From: Begonia masoniana
Lineage: Eukaryota > Streptophyta > Magnoliopsida > Cucurbitales > Begoniaceae
Length of the DNA stretch: 64,000 bases
Assembly (NCBI GenBank): GCA_022432975.1
Contig: CM039511.1
Coordinates: forward strand, 25,659,153-25,723,152
Direction of reading: 5' to 3'
Within the stretch, counting starts at the first letter, position 1, and each line of letters begins with the position of its first letter. Positions 1 to 11,251 of the stretch are shown here, in pieces. The notes under the pieces are model-generated. The model saw nothing but the letters and a program-made list of their open reading frames with translations. It was not told the DNA's origin and searched no databases. A program made the position numbers and the translations under genes.

Positions 1-1610
1 ACTTCCTAAAGAGTTTGTTATTCATACCAATCACCAAACCCTCAAACATATCAAGAGTCATGGAAAATTAAATAGGAAACTTGCTAAATGGGTGAAATTC
101 CTTAAGCACTAACCTTACATCATCAAGTACAAGAAAGGGGAAGCTAATATACCGACCGACACCCTTTCTAGGAGGTACGACCTCTTAACCGAGATGAGAC
201 TAAATTCTTTGGGTTTGAATAAATTAAGGAAACTTATAATGGAGACTAAGACTTTGGCCAATGGTATGAGAAGTGTAAGAAGAGGGCCGAAGTGGGTATT
301 GTATAGTAGATGGTTACCTTTTAAAGGGAGGGAAGTTGTGCATTCCAAGCCAAGGAATCCGTGAATCGTTAGTCAAAGAAGCTCATGGAAGAGGTTTAGC
401 TAGCCATTTTAGAAAAAAGAAGACCATGGAGACAATCAATGAACACTTTTATTGGCCACATTTACTTAGCGATGTGCATAAGGTGTTGGAGAAGTGCATA
501 GTTTGTAAAAAGGCTAAGAGTTGAGTTCTACCTCAAGGCCTCTACTTACCTTTACCAATTCCAAGCCACCCTTGGGTGGAAGTTAGTATGAATTTTGTTT
601 TGGGACTACGTCTCACAATTAGAGCAAAGGACTCGATCATGGTAGTAGTGGATCGATTCTCAAAGATGACTCATTTTATAGCTTGTTCCACATAGCTGAA
701 TTGTTTTTCAAATAAGTGGCCTGCATGTATGGAATTCCAAAGTCCATCGTTTCGGATAGGGATACCAAGTTCAAGAGCTCATTTTGGAAAATGCTTTGGA
801 GGAAATTGGGCACTAAATTGCTATTTAACACATCATTTCACCCCCAAACCGATGGTTAAACCGAGGTAGTAAATAGAATCTTGGGAGCCTTATTGAGGAG
901 CATAATGGGCAAGTGACTATCCGATTGGGACATTCAACTCCCCTACATTGAGTTTACATACAAAAGGAGTGTACACAATTCGACACAAATGACTTCTTTT
1001 GAGGTGGTATATGGTTTCAACCTACTTACACCATTAGATCTTATTATGTTGCCCACAAAAGAATTGAAAAATCCTAGTAGAGCATGCAAGGCCGAGCAAG
1101 TAAAGACCTTACATGAAAAGGTTAAGAAGACTATTCAAAGGAAGAATGAGACTTATGCTAAACATGTCAAGTGAGGAAGGAAGAAGATCATCTTCAAGGA
1201 AAGGGAACTAGTTTGGCTCCATATGAGGAAAGAAAGGTTTCCCAAGCAGAAAAAAGTCCAAACTTCTCCCTAAAGCAGATGGTCCGTTCAAAATAGTGGA
1301 AATGATCAATAACAATGCCTACAAACTTGAATTGTCTGGTGAATATAAAGTTTCGACTACTTTTAACGTTCAAGACTTGTCTCCTTACTTTGGAGAAGAG
1401 GAAGAGGAAAAAGATGACACGCATTTGGATTTGAGGTCAAATCCTCAACCACCCGAGGGGGATGATGTGCAAAGGGGAGCAACCACTCGGTCATGGACCA
1501 AAGCTTTAACTAACTTGTGTGCTCATTTTGTAGGTAATACATTTGGAGACCAATTGGAGTTAGAGTCAAACACACAAGACAAGGAAAAGTCATTTCACTT
1601 ATTGACATGA
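1..1610 (+). pseudogene. Decayed Ty3/gypsy pol 3' part (RNase H to integrase)
   Basis: The first 250 bases still read as the end of an RNase H domain (HTNHQTLKHI, then KKGEANIPTDTLSRR). Positions 336-524 encode an H2C2 zinc-binding domain with FYWPHLL and the final CIVCKKAK. From about 590 to 1170 the integrase core is recognisable ([21 protein letters not shown], then TEVVNR around the catalytic Glu), and 1296-1610 gives the C-terminal part ending DLRSNPQPPEGDD and TTRSWTKALTNL. The frame is broken by stops, for example at 108-110, 522-524 and in the DG-stop-TEVVN stretch near 856, and by frameshifts, so it cannot give an active polyprotein. The 5' part lies outside the window. Family assignment to gypsy is secure; the lineage resembles H and D rather than F. 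Confidence 0.85.
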
Positions 1611-2215
1611 GAGCAACGTCAAGTCCGAACCGAGCTTGAAGAATGAATCAATGTCTTCCTTGGAGCAAAGTGATGTAACTGAAAGTTTAGTGTATTTTCT
1701 CCTAGTCTTTAGTAGTTCATCTTACATACTTGTGATGGCCAAACATATTTGCATTAGAGGCTCCTTATAGCTTTGTTTTGTAGAAGAAGGGACAACTTAA
1801 AAGTGACCTTTGGAGAGAAGGACGGGTTTGACAAAATTCGCAACACATGTTGTACTCGGCTACACACACTTGGCTGATTGCACCTTGTTTTGTTTCTCTT
1901 TTGTTGGCGAAACTTTAAACCCTAATTTTGTAAACAATAATGGTATTTAAACCACCCTTATGGCTGCTGAGAGGGAGCACCCTTTGAATAGAAAACTGAA
2001 GTTCTTCTTCATTACAAACCTTAAAGCTTTCGGCATCAAGTCTACGTATTTTGTCGGTGAGTTGTATCTGAGAGTGTGCATTGTGTTGGCTTCCATTTTC
2101 GTGAGTGTAGTGGATTCCATCATTATTGCTCACTTCTCTATCTTTTCTCTGAAGGTAGAACAATCAGCAAGGGTGTATCAACCTCTCATCAACAAGAGTG
2201 GATCGCATTTTTGAC
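1611..2215 (+). other. Probable LTR or 3' flank of the upstream gypsy relic
   Basis: This stretch follows the pol relic directly and has no convincing reading frame. A TATA-like GGTATTTAAACC lies near 1942 and is followed by pyrimidine-rich sequence, as in a plant LTR promoter. I could not find a matching second LTR copy in the window, so the LTR reading is an inference from position only. Confidence 0.35.
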
Positions 2216-2640
2216 GTATCAATTTGAATATTAAAAACTACTGTTTTAGAAATGTGATTGAAGGAAAAATGGTTTTAAATCCTGTATCATTATTTTAATT
2301 TCATCTGATTTATTTAATTGCTGATAATGATTTTAAAATTGTAGTTGGATGGTTTTGAATCATGCATGTTTATTTAAATGCATTGGATTTATCTATTTGC
2401 TAAAAACAATTTTAAAACGTGATTGATGGATTTTAAACGGTTCGAATTACGAACTTACATGCATTTTTATATAAACAACATGGATATCAAATTAAAAACA
2501 TATTTGATTTAAGATGATTTCAAAATAATCATGATTAGGTGGATGATGACATATGGGCCTGGATAGTGTGGATAGGGTTTGGGCTAACTATTTTAGTCGT
2601 TAGATTTATTTGCTGGACCAATGGCTCATTTCGTAGATAT
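2216..2640. other. AT-rich stretch, nothing recognised
   Basis: The sequence is AT-rich with runs of TTTAAA and no reading frame of note. It probably contains the 3' edge of the reverse-strand LTR J, but I could not fix that edge because no TG...CA end with a duplication was visible. Confidence 0.4.
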
Positions 2641-3509
2641 TCATATTTTTCAGATAGCGAGGACGCTCATGTGACGACATGAAGGGCTTAGGCATGGGGC
2701 GCACCCTACCTACGGCGAGCCCCCTACGCGCCCGTGCTGCGCTCGCTGCGGCAACCAACTGCGTGCGTCTGTGCCGCGTGCGCCGGTCCAACAACCGCAC
2801 GCGCACCGCACGGCCATGGCGCGCACCCTGTGCGCTTGTTCTGCGCGTGCCACGCCAACCAACCATGCATGTGCCACGCCAACCAACCATGCGCGCTCCC
2901 TGCAAGAGCCGATCGATTGGCTATTGAGCTGATCGATCAGTGATCGCTCTGGTTTTTGCCAGAAATGTGCACTGTTGGTCGATCGATCGGCCATGGGCGC
3001 TGATCGATTGGCGAACCCTCTGGATTTTTCACCAAAATTAGTCATTTTGCCAATTGATTGGCTATATGGGCGCTGATCGATCGGCTGAGTAGGGCAACGC
3101 GCTTGTCGCGTGCCCTGCTGTCCTTCCTGGCCGCCCTGTGCACGCAGGTTGTGCACCCCGCGCGCCTCCTTCCTTCTCTTCTCCATTCTCTTGCCATACT
3201 CTTAACCTTTTTCACCTAAAAATACATCAATATAAATACCTCAATTCATCCATCTATCTCCACCTGATAAACCACAATTTCTCATTGCTAATCCCTCAAA
3301 TCCGACTCAATATCTCAAACATTCCATCCACATCAAAACACACAGTGGAAGACCTACAAAAAAAATGCTCCAAAAGCGAACCCATTCATAAAGAAACTAT
3401 CCAAAACAATGTATCTCCAAGCCAATTCACTATACAATCCAAAATCATATCCAGTAAATTTTATATCTACCAGACACACCTACGTTTATCAAAAATAGCT
3501 TGGAGCACA
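2641..3509 (-). mobile_element. LTR J, first fragment (interrupted by element A)
   Basis: This is the 3' part of a reverse-strand chromovirus-type LTR, judged by the same order of blocks as in LTR F: a GC-rich zone with repeated GATCGATCG palindromes (2910-3090), a pyrimidine tract (3165-3200), and then sequence running to the conserved CCCACGGGTC block, which is now found at 13797-13806 on the far side of element A. The insertion split the LTR at 3509/13799 with target duplication GCACA. GC-rich codon-like frames in this zone occur on both strands and look like by-products of the palindromes, not genes. Confidence 0.6.
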
Positions 3510-3847
3510 TGTAATATCCGGCTCGTACGGATTTTGAAAATATTATTATTATATTATATATGACATTTTTGTAAATATGTCAAATCAGGTCCGTTTTACG
3601 AAGAGAAAGCGTCATGACGATCCTAACAATTAATAGGGATTTTAAAGAAATTTAGAGAATTTTCAGAATAATATCGATATATTCCGAGTAAATACGCTTT
3701 TCGTAATATAATTTTAGTAAAAATAGTAAACGAGGTCCGATTTGCGAACGGACAGTTTTAATAGAACCCAGATAATAAGTTGGATTTATTGGCGAAATAA
3801 GAAATTCGAAATGGTCGGAAAAACGATAAACGAGGATTAATTAATCG

Positions 3848-3851
3848 TTAG

Positions 3852-3900
<49 letters not shown>
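3848..3900. repeat. (TTA)n microsatellite in the A 5' LTR
   Basis: About 15 TTA/ATT units followed by AATAAATAAATAAA. The matching tract in the 3' LTR (11207-11250) is two units shorter. It lies immediately upstream of the GC-rich leader and may contribute a TATA-like promoter context. Confidence 0.9.
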
Positions 3901-4931
3901 AAATAAATAAAAACAAAAACAACACATTGTGTTGTTTCTTCACCGCGACCCGAGCACCCGCGACGAACGACGAACGCGAACGGCGAGCGGCATCCTTCCG
4001 ACGACGACGCGGCTCCGACGACGAGCAGACTCCGGCGAGCTGAAGCCAGAGTTCGGCTCGACATTTCCGCGCAAAAACCCGATCGAAAACCGGTGAGTTT
4101 ATTCCCTGTTCTTGCTCGATTTCTGGCCGGGATTGGCGAGCTCTGTTGAGCTCCGATCGCCGACCCTTTGTGGCTGTTCTCGGCGTAGTCTTGCCGAGGT
4201 TCAAGTCGGCAATGATTGCCGAGCGTTGGTGTGCCCAATTTGGGCCGAAAACAGGGAATCCCGAATTGGGGATTTCGGGTTTTCGGTGAATAACATCTAA
4301 ATTTGGTTAGTTTATGTTAATTAGGTATAAGAGGGATTGATTGGTGAGAAAATTAGTGTGAATTGATGAAAAATCGAAATGGGGGAATTTCCCGGGTTAG
4401 GGCAGTTCGGGTTTTGCTGCAATTGACCTATCTACGGTCGATTGTTTTAAAATTACTTTTGGCAGATTAAAATAGGTTGTTAGTGGAGCGCGTGGCCGCT
4501 GGAATCGTTCGATTCCGATAACCGACGCGAAAGTTACGCGCGTTCGAAGTTTCGGGTCGGTTTTTACCGAACCCAAATTAGGGTCCGAAATTGATAGGTG
4601 TTATCAGTAAGTAACGATATAAAGGACGTATTGAACGTTTATTGGACGAAGTTTGGATCATTCGTGAAAAAGTTGAAAATCCGAGAATTTAGGATTTCAG
4701 AAAGCTCGTAAATTGAGAATTGTAGGTGCCGGGCGTGAATTGTTCAAATAAATAGCTTCAGAAAATTGGATTAGAACTTTAAGGAATTTCTTTAGTTAAG
4801 GTTTTTGACAATTTGGAGACGTTATTAACGCAAACGCGATTTTAAAACGTCAATTCTTGTAAATTGCTTAGGTAAACATGCTCGTGGAACGAAGTCTTGG
4901 ATTGCAGCGTGGCACGAGGTAAGTTCTCGTT

Positions 4932-7042
4932 TGACCCTTCGGTATACAGTTTATAGCAAAGCAAAGCAAAGCAAAGCAAAGTAAAGCAATCGGTATACAG
5001 TTTATAGCAAAGCAAAGCAAAGCAAAGCAAAGTAAAGCAATCGGTATACAGTTTAAATGACCCTTCGGTATATAGTTTAAATGACCTTCGGTATACAGTT
5101 TAAATGACCTTCGGTATACAGTTTAAATGACCCTTCGGTATATAGTTTAAATGACCTTCGGTATACAGTTTAAATGACCCTTCGGTATATAGTTTAAATG
5201 ACCTTCGGTATACAGTTTAAATGACCTTCGGTATACAGTTTAAATGACCCTTCGGTATACAGTTTAAATGACCTTCGGTATACAGTTTAAATGACCCTTC
5301 GGTATATAGTTTAAATGACCTTCGGTATACAGTTTAAATGACCCTTCGGTATATAGTTTAAATGACCCTTCGGTATATAGTTTAAATGACCCTTCGGTAT
5401 ATAGTTTAAATGACCTTCGGTATACAGTTTATAGCAAAGCAAAGTAAAGCAATCGGTATACAGTTTAAATGACCCTTCGGTATATAGTTTAAATGACCCT
5501 TCGGTATACAGTTTAAATGACCTTCGGTATACAGTTTAAATGACCTTCGGTATACAGTTTAAATGACCTTCGGTATACAGTTTAAATGACCCTTCGGTAT
5601 ATAGTTTAAATGACCCTTCGGTATACAGTTTAAATGACCTTCGGTATACAGTTTAAATGACCTTCGGTATACAGTTTAAATGACCTTCGGTATACAGTTT
5701 AAATGACCTTCGGTATACAGTTTATAGCAAAGCAAAGTAAAGCAATCGGTATACAGTTTAAATGACCTTCGGTATACAGTTTAAATGACCTTCGGTATAC
5801 AGTTTAAATGACCTTCGGTATACAGTTTAAATGACCTTCGGTATACAGTTTAAATGACCCTTCGGTATATAGTTTAAATGACCTTCGGTATACAGTTTAA
5901 ATGACCTTCGGTATACAGTTTAAATGACCTTCGGTATACAGTTTAAATGACCTTCGGTATACAGTTTAAATGACCCTTCGGTATATAGTTTAAATGACCC
6001 TTCGGTATATAGTTTAAATGACCCTTCGGTATATAGTTTAAATGACCCTTCGGTATATAGTTTAAATGACCTTCGGTATACAGTTTAAATGACCTTCGGT
6101 ATACAGTTTAAATGACCCTTCGGTATACAGTTTAAATGACCTTCGGTATACAGTTTAAATGACCCTTCGGTATATAGTTTAAATGACCTTCGGTATACAG
6201 TTTAAATGACCTTCGGTATACAGTTTATAGCAAAGCAAAGTAAAGCAATCGGTATACAGTTTAAATGACCTTCGGTATACAGTTTAAATGACCTTCGGTA
6301 TACAGTTTAAATGACCCTTCGGTATATAGTTTAAATGACCCTTCGGTATACAGTTTAAATGACCCTTCGGTATATAGTTTAAATGACCCTTCGGTATATA
6401 GTTTAAATGACCCTTCGGTATATAGTTTAAATGACCCTTCGGTATATAGTTTAAATGACCCTTCGGTATATAGTTTAAATGACCTTCGGTATACAGTTTA
6501 AATGACCTTCGGTATACAGTTTAAATGACCTTCGGTATACAGTTTAAATGACCCTTCGGTATACAGTTTATAGCAAAGCAAAGTAAAGCAATCGGTATAC
6601 AGTTTAAATGACCCTTCGGTATACAGTTTAAATGACCTTCGGTATACAGTTTAAATGACCCTTCGGTATATAGTTTAAATGACCCTTCGGTATACAGTTT
6701 AAATGACCCTTCGGTATACAGTTTAAATGACCCTTCGGTATACAGTTTAAATGACCCTTCGGTATACAGTTTAAATGACCCTTCGGTATATAGTTTAAAT
6801 GACCCTTCGGTATACAGTTAAATGACCCTTCGGTATATAGTTTAAATGACCCTTCGGTATACAGTTTATAGCAAAGCAAAGCAAAGTAAAGCAATCGGTA
6901 TACAGTTTATAGTAAAGCAAAGTAAAGAAATCGGTATACAGTTTATAGCAAAGCAAAGTAAAGAAATCGGTATATAGTTTATAGCAAAGCAAAGTAAAGC
7001 AATCGGTATACAGTTTATAGCAAAGCAAAGCAAAGCAAAGTA
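4932..7042. repeat. Expanded 23/24-bp minisatellite in the A 5' LTR
   Basis: Tandem units built on ATGACCCTTCGGTATACAG plus TTTAA, as 24-bp (ACCCTT) and 23-bp (ACCTT) variants and TATAC/TATAT variants, roughly 80 copies by eye. Every few hundred bases a spacer of AGCAAAGCAAAGTAAAGCAA type replaces part of the unit, which suggests higher-order duplication. The array lies inside the candidate LTR intron, between the donor at about 4919 and the acceptor at about 7163. Confidence 0.95.
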
Positions 7043-7911
7043 ATAAATGAATCTGTATCTGTATTTAAATCTGAGCATGTTTTCTGAATGGCATACGCAC
7101 GCATGCATTTGCATTTACTAGAGCTTACTGAGATTTTTATCTCATAGATGTCTGTATGGTGTAGGTGTTTACGTGGAAACAGGTGAGGACGAGCTTCCTC
7201 CTCCTGAGGCATGAGGCAGTTGACGGAGGATGGGTTGCGGTGGTGTGTTGCGCAGTCGAGGTTCATCTGACCCGTGGGGACGTATGTATAGGTTTGAGGG
7301 TCTTCTTGGGGTATTTTGGGTTTATGAATTGTAAAGATATTTTAGGATGTTAGGTAATGACATTTGTTTTGAAATTCTGGAACTGTTTGGCTGTTTAAAT
7401 TAAATGTTATGAAAATGTTTTGAAATGTTTTTAGGTTGTTATGGATGGGCTGTTGGTAAACTGAATAGAACATATTAGGATGCTTGGTCTGGTAGATGAT
7501 AGGTTTATGTTTTGATGTTTTGAAACGTTTTAAAATGTATTCTGGAACTGCTTGGTATTTGTTTTGAAAACAGGAGGATTTGAATAGTTTTAAACGTAAC
7601 CACGCAGTTTGTTTTCGTGAAAACGTGTTTTATTTAACTATGTCCCGAGTCGTTTCGAGTGAGAGTATAGAGCGGTTATACGTTGAATTGTATTGTGAAA
7701 AGTATGATTGTTATGTAGGCAAAATTTGTATTATGAAATGGTATAGAAGGGCGTTAGGGTGTAAGATGTTGAAGTTATATTTAGGTGATAAAAGAAAGAA
7801 GAATTGTTTTAAACGTTTTATTAATTTGTTTTCCACTTAAATATTAAGTATAAAGGAAAAAGAAAAATTTCGTACGGGAAATTAGGAATAGTATAAGGGT
7901 CGTTACAGTTA

Positions 7912-7923
7912 TGGTATCAGAGC
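7912..7923 (+). other. Primer binding site of element A
   Basis: TGGTATCAGAGC starts four bases after the LTR end. It is complementary to the 3' end of initiator tRNA-Met, the usual primer of plant Ty3/gypsy chromoviruses. Confidence 0.92.
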
Positions 7924-8071
7924 CCCCGGGTTTTAAAATCGATTCTGTAGACTGCTCGACTGCACAGCCACTACGCGGACATCCTTCATCAACTGTAAGT
8001 CTGTTTACAGCTTTATTTGATTTTGTTTCTTAGAGATTATTTGTTTTAAATTTTATAGGAGTTTTATAGAT

Positions 8072-9208
8072 ATGGTTCGAGGAAGGGATCCTAGAGACGA
8101 CGCGATGGATCGACTTACGAAATTGTTGGACCGCCAGTCTCAGCATATGGACCGGCAAGCACAACAAATTACGGACTTGGTGAACCGAGAGAATCAGAGG
8201 GCCCAAGACTTGGTAGTTCCTGGTAATCAGGGTATGCAAAAGTTCCAAAGCCTGCGGCCTCCAGTATTCGACGGTCAATCGTCGGATCCGACACGTGCCG
8301 AGGAATGGATCCGGGTGATGGAAGATATGCTGAGTTATGCAGAGGTCGGCAACGGGAGCAAGGTGGCTTATGCTACCTTTCACTTGGCGATGGATGCCTG
8401 TTTCTGGTGGGACTCGATCAAGTCGACGACGGATGTATCAGTTATGACTTGGGATCGGTTCAAGTTTCTATTCTTCGATAAGTATTTCAGCCGCACAGTG
8501 AGAGTGGCCAAGAGGAATGAGTTCACGCAGCTGAAACAAACCGGTTCAGTTGCAGAGTATATCCGGAAGTTTGAGGCCTTGTCGCGATTTGCACCTCGCC
8601 TTGTCAGCGATAACGAGGAGAAGGTACACCAGTTTATGGAGGGCCTTAATTCAGAGATCCGGATGCACGTTGTTGTATCAGGTATTATCGATGTACCATA
8701 TTCTGACATCACAGCTAGGGCTTTGGATATTGAGGCCGCCAGAGCTACTTGTGTTAGACCGAGGGAGCCGGCTAAGGGCTTCTTTCGTGAGCTCCATCCT
8801 CAGACCCAGAATCAAGACTGGCAGCCGAGAGCACAGCAACAGCAACAACAACAAAGAGACGTTAAAAGGCCTCTAGAGGGAGGCAACGATCGAGGGAAAG
8901 GCAAGCAGGTACAAGGTGCTTCTCGGTTACCTCTTTGCCCTAAATGTCAGAGGGAGCACAGGGGACAGTGCAGAGTAGGCATGAATGTGTGCTATTGGTG
9001 TGGAGAACCAGGCCATTTTGTTAAAGACTGCCCGAATCGAGGTCGAGATCAATCAGGCAGAGATCAACATGGCATGGATCAAAGAAAAGTTGTACCGAGG
9101 GTCTTTGCATTCATCGAGCCTGACAACGCCGACGATGGGGCCCAGCCTTCTACAATTGCAGGTATTATTTTTTTATTACCTGTACATCGGTATGCATATG
9201 ATAGATAA
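8072..9208 (+). CDS. gag: Gag protein of element A (chromovirus type, intact)
   Basis: The 378-residue frame starts MVRGRDPRDD. The N-terminal 50 residues are rich in Arg/Gln and look coiled-coil-like (DRQSQHMDRQAQQI). The retrotransposon gag core lies at about residues 60-210 (PPVFDGQSSDP, AEEWI, FWWDSIK, FDKYFS, QLKQTGSVAEYIRKFEALSRFAP). A basic Gln-rich linker follows (residues 245-275). A CCHC zinc knuckle CYWCGEPGHFVKDC is intact, preceded by CPKCQREHRGQC. The protein forms the particle and packages RNA. It ends with about 15 residues unrelated to F just where protease would begin. The start is chosen because it matches the gag starts of G and F and lies about 160 bases after the primer site. 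The frame has no stop or shift, unlike the other elements here. Confidence 0.9.
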   Translation: MVRGRDPRDDAMDRLTKLLDRQSQHMDRQAQQITDLVNRENQRAQDLVVPGNQGMQKFQSLRPPVFDGQSSDPTRAEEWIRVMEDMLSYAEVGNGSKVAYATFHLAMDACFWWDSIKSTTDVSVMTWDRFKFLFFDKYFSRTVRVAKRNEFTQLKQTGSVAEYIRKFEALSRFAPRLVSDNEEKVHQFMEGLNSEIRMHVVVSGIIDVPYSDITARALDIEAARATCVRPREPAKGFFRELHPQTQNQDWQPRAQQQQQQQRDVKRPLEGGNDRGKGKQVQGASRLPLCPKCQREHRGQCRVGMNVCYWCGEPGHFVKDCPNRGRDQSGRDQHGMDQRKVVPRVFAFIEPDNADDGAQPSTIAGIIFLLPVHRYAYDR

Positions 9209-10866
9209 AATATTTAGAACTGAAATTAGTAAGGAAGAGAATAATAGATGAGTAAGATGAATTACTAGGCAAACCCCGAAGAGAAGACAATAGGACACAC
9301 ATATAACAATAAACGCCATATAGAAGTATCGTTCTACGTTAGTAGGATTAGTTCGATTTAATCAACGAAGTTTGTGCACTTAAGGTTTAGTAATAATTAG
9401 AGTGAATTTATGGCAGAAATCTTGTGATTCAATTGTGCTTAGAGTTGACAAGGAATTGAGTTAAACAAATGAGTGTAGCGTATGTAGTAAAGGAAAGTCA
9501 ATTAGTGACTTAGCGATAGAACTCATAAAGGTAGTTCAGAGTGAGACAAGATGGTTAAATGATCATCGCTACAATGGGACAAAGATCCTAAGTGGTTAGC
9601 GACTTTAGCTTCTGGTTTGACCCATCGAGACAAGGTATTCTAAGGACATCGTTGTAACGTGTAGCAACACAAAAAAAATTAATTGAGAATTTATTAGGAA
9701 CCGCGAGGTGCCCAAGGAAGTGTACGGTTTGGATACTGTTGATGGGGAAGTTCTGTGGGCACATTACTAGGGAAATGTACACTCGGGAAACTAGAGTTAA
9801 GGCCAACAAAATGATTTGTGAGGCTAGTTTTGCAACTCTGATGTTTATAAAGAAATTGTTATGACCAATAGGTGAATAAGGTTGGAGTGTAATAGAGATT
9901 TAGCGTTAGAATAAATAATTTGAGAAGGCTTCGAGAGCGTGAAGTAATTAAGTACGTGTTCGATAGACACAAGATTTAAGGAAGTTAGAAACAAAAGGGA
10001 CTTAATTCGCGGAATTGAAGTTGAAAATAAAGGGGAGTTTGGATTGCAACTTGGGTGTTGTTATGAGTCCTTGAACGATGGTCAACACGAATGATGTCGG
10101 AAAGTTGAAGTTATTGCGAGGATTGAGGATAAGAGACAATCTTTAGTAGAAACAAATTAATAAGTGAGAGAGAGTTTAATGTTTGGGTGGCTAAATGCAA
10201 ACCAACGCGTGCTCAGGACGTCAGGTGACAGGTACACAGTTAGAGGTTATTTGATCAAGACTTAGAGATTTGGTACAATTTGATGCGTAAACTGAAAATG
10301 AAGACTATGATTAGGAAGTTAATGTAGGAACTCGGCTGGTGTGTATCCCGATTATGGGTAGGATTGAAGGAATTCCGTTAAAAATATGGGTTACAGTCCA
10401 GAAATTGGAGGAGATTGAAGGCATTCAATTTGACTGGCGTTAGGAAGCCTAGGTATAGTTCTGACCTAAAGGGACAGCAGAAGAAAGACGTTGATAAAGA
10501 ATGAATTTTGAAGTTATTAATACTAAGAGATTTAATTAGCGAGTGGTTAAGTGAAAGTTGAAAGTTGGTACATTCGCAAGTGTTGAAGTGACAAATATGT
10601 TGTCGGGTTAATTAATTGAGATTTGAGAGTTTGGATTATGCTTAGTACGTGAGAGAGGACGTGTGCGATCAAATCGAAAGTAAGAAATACGAATTTGGGG
10701 CCTATGTTGGAGAATATAGTAGGATGTTGGTTTAGAACCACGAAAAAGGACCGTAAGTACAGACGATTAACCAAAGTAAAGATGCCACGAGACAGGAGAC
10801 GTTAATGTCAAGAACTATAAGCTGTGGCAAATTTTGTGGACAAAATTCTGAATAAGGAGGGTAGAA
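9209..10866 (+). other. Element A non-coding internal block and polypurine tract
   Basis: No frame longer than about 75 codons and no pol motif is visible. Parts resemble the equivalent block of element G read on its own strand, such as ACTAGGCAAACCCCGAAGAG near 9265 against CCTAGGTGAACCTCGACGAG. The block ends with a perfect 8-bp inverted repeat AATTTTGT-GG-ACAAAATT (10830-10847) and the polypurine tract AAGGAGGGTAGAA directly before the 3' LTR. Confidence 0.7.
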
Positions 10867-11206
10867 TGTAATATCCGGCTCGTACGGATTTTGAAAATAT
10901 TATTATTATATTATATATGACATTTTTGTAAATATGTCAAATCAGGTCCGTTTTACGAAGAGAAAGCGTCATGACGATCCTAACAATTAATAGGGATTTT
11001 AAAGAAATTTAGAGAATTTTCAGAATAATATCGATATATTCCGAGTAAATACGCTTTTCGTAATATAATTTTAGTAAAAATAGTAAACGAGGTCTGATTT
11101 GCGAACGGACAGTTTTAATAGAACCCAGATAATAAGTTGGATTTATTGGCGAAATAAGAAATTCGAAATGGTCGGAAAAACGATAAACGAGGATTAATTA
11201 ATCGTT

Positions 11207-11208
11207 AG

Positions 11209-11250
<42 letters not shown>
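11207..11250. repeat. (TTA)n microsatellite in the A 3' LTR
   Basis: Shorter partner of the tract at 3848-3900, in the same position upstream of the leader exon. Confidence 0.9.

Positions 11251-11251
<1 letters not shown>

Larger units (their letters stand above)
3510..7907 (+). repeat. Element A 5' LTR (4,398 bp, minisatellite-expanded)
   Basis: It starts TGTAATATCC and ends CGTTACA. It is 1,471 bp longer than its partner at 10867-13793 because its internal minisatellite is about five times larger (4932-7042). It lacks roughly 243 bp that the 3' LTR has at 12275-12518, just upstream of the array. Between about 4590 and 4870 it differs from the partner by many single-base indels, while the flanking regions are almost identical. 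Confidence 0.93.

Noticed and set aside
2606..3186. Overlapping Arg/Ala-rich frames in GC-rich sequence
   Set aside because: Frames exist on both strands in several phases, overlap palindromes, and have no domain; they reflect GC content.
3837..4238. Reverse-strand 133-codon frame repeated at 11194-11589
   Set aside because: It is antisense to the leader exon of the A LTR and begins in the GC-rich leader; identity between copies is explained by the LTR pair.
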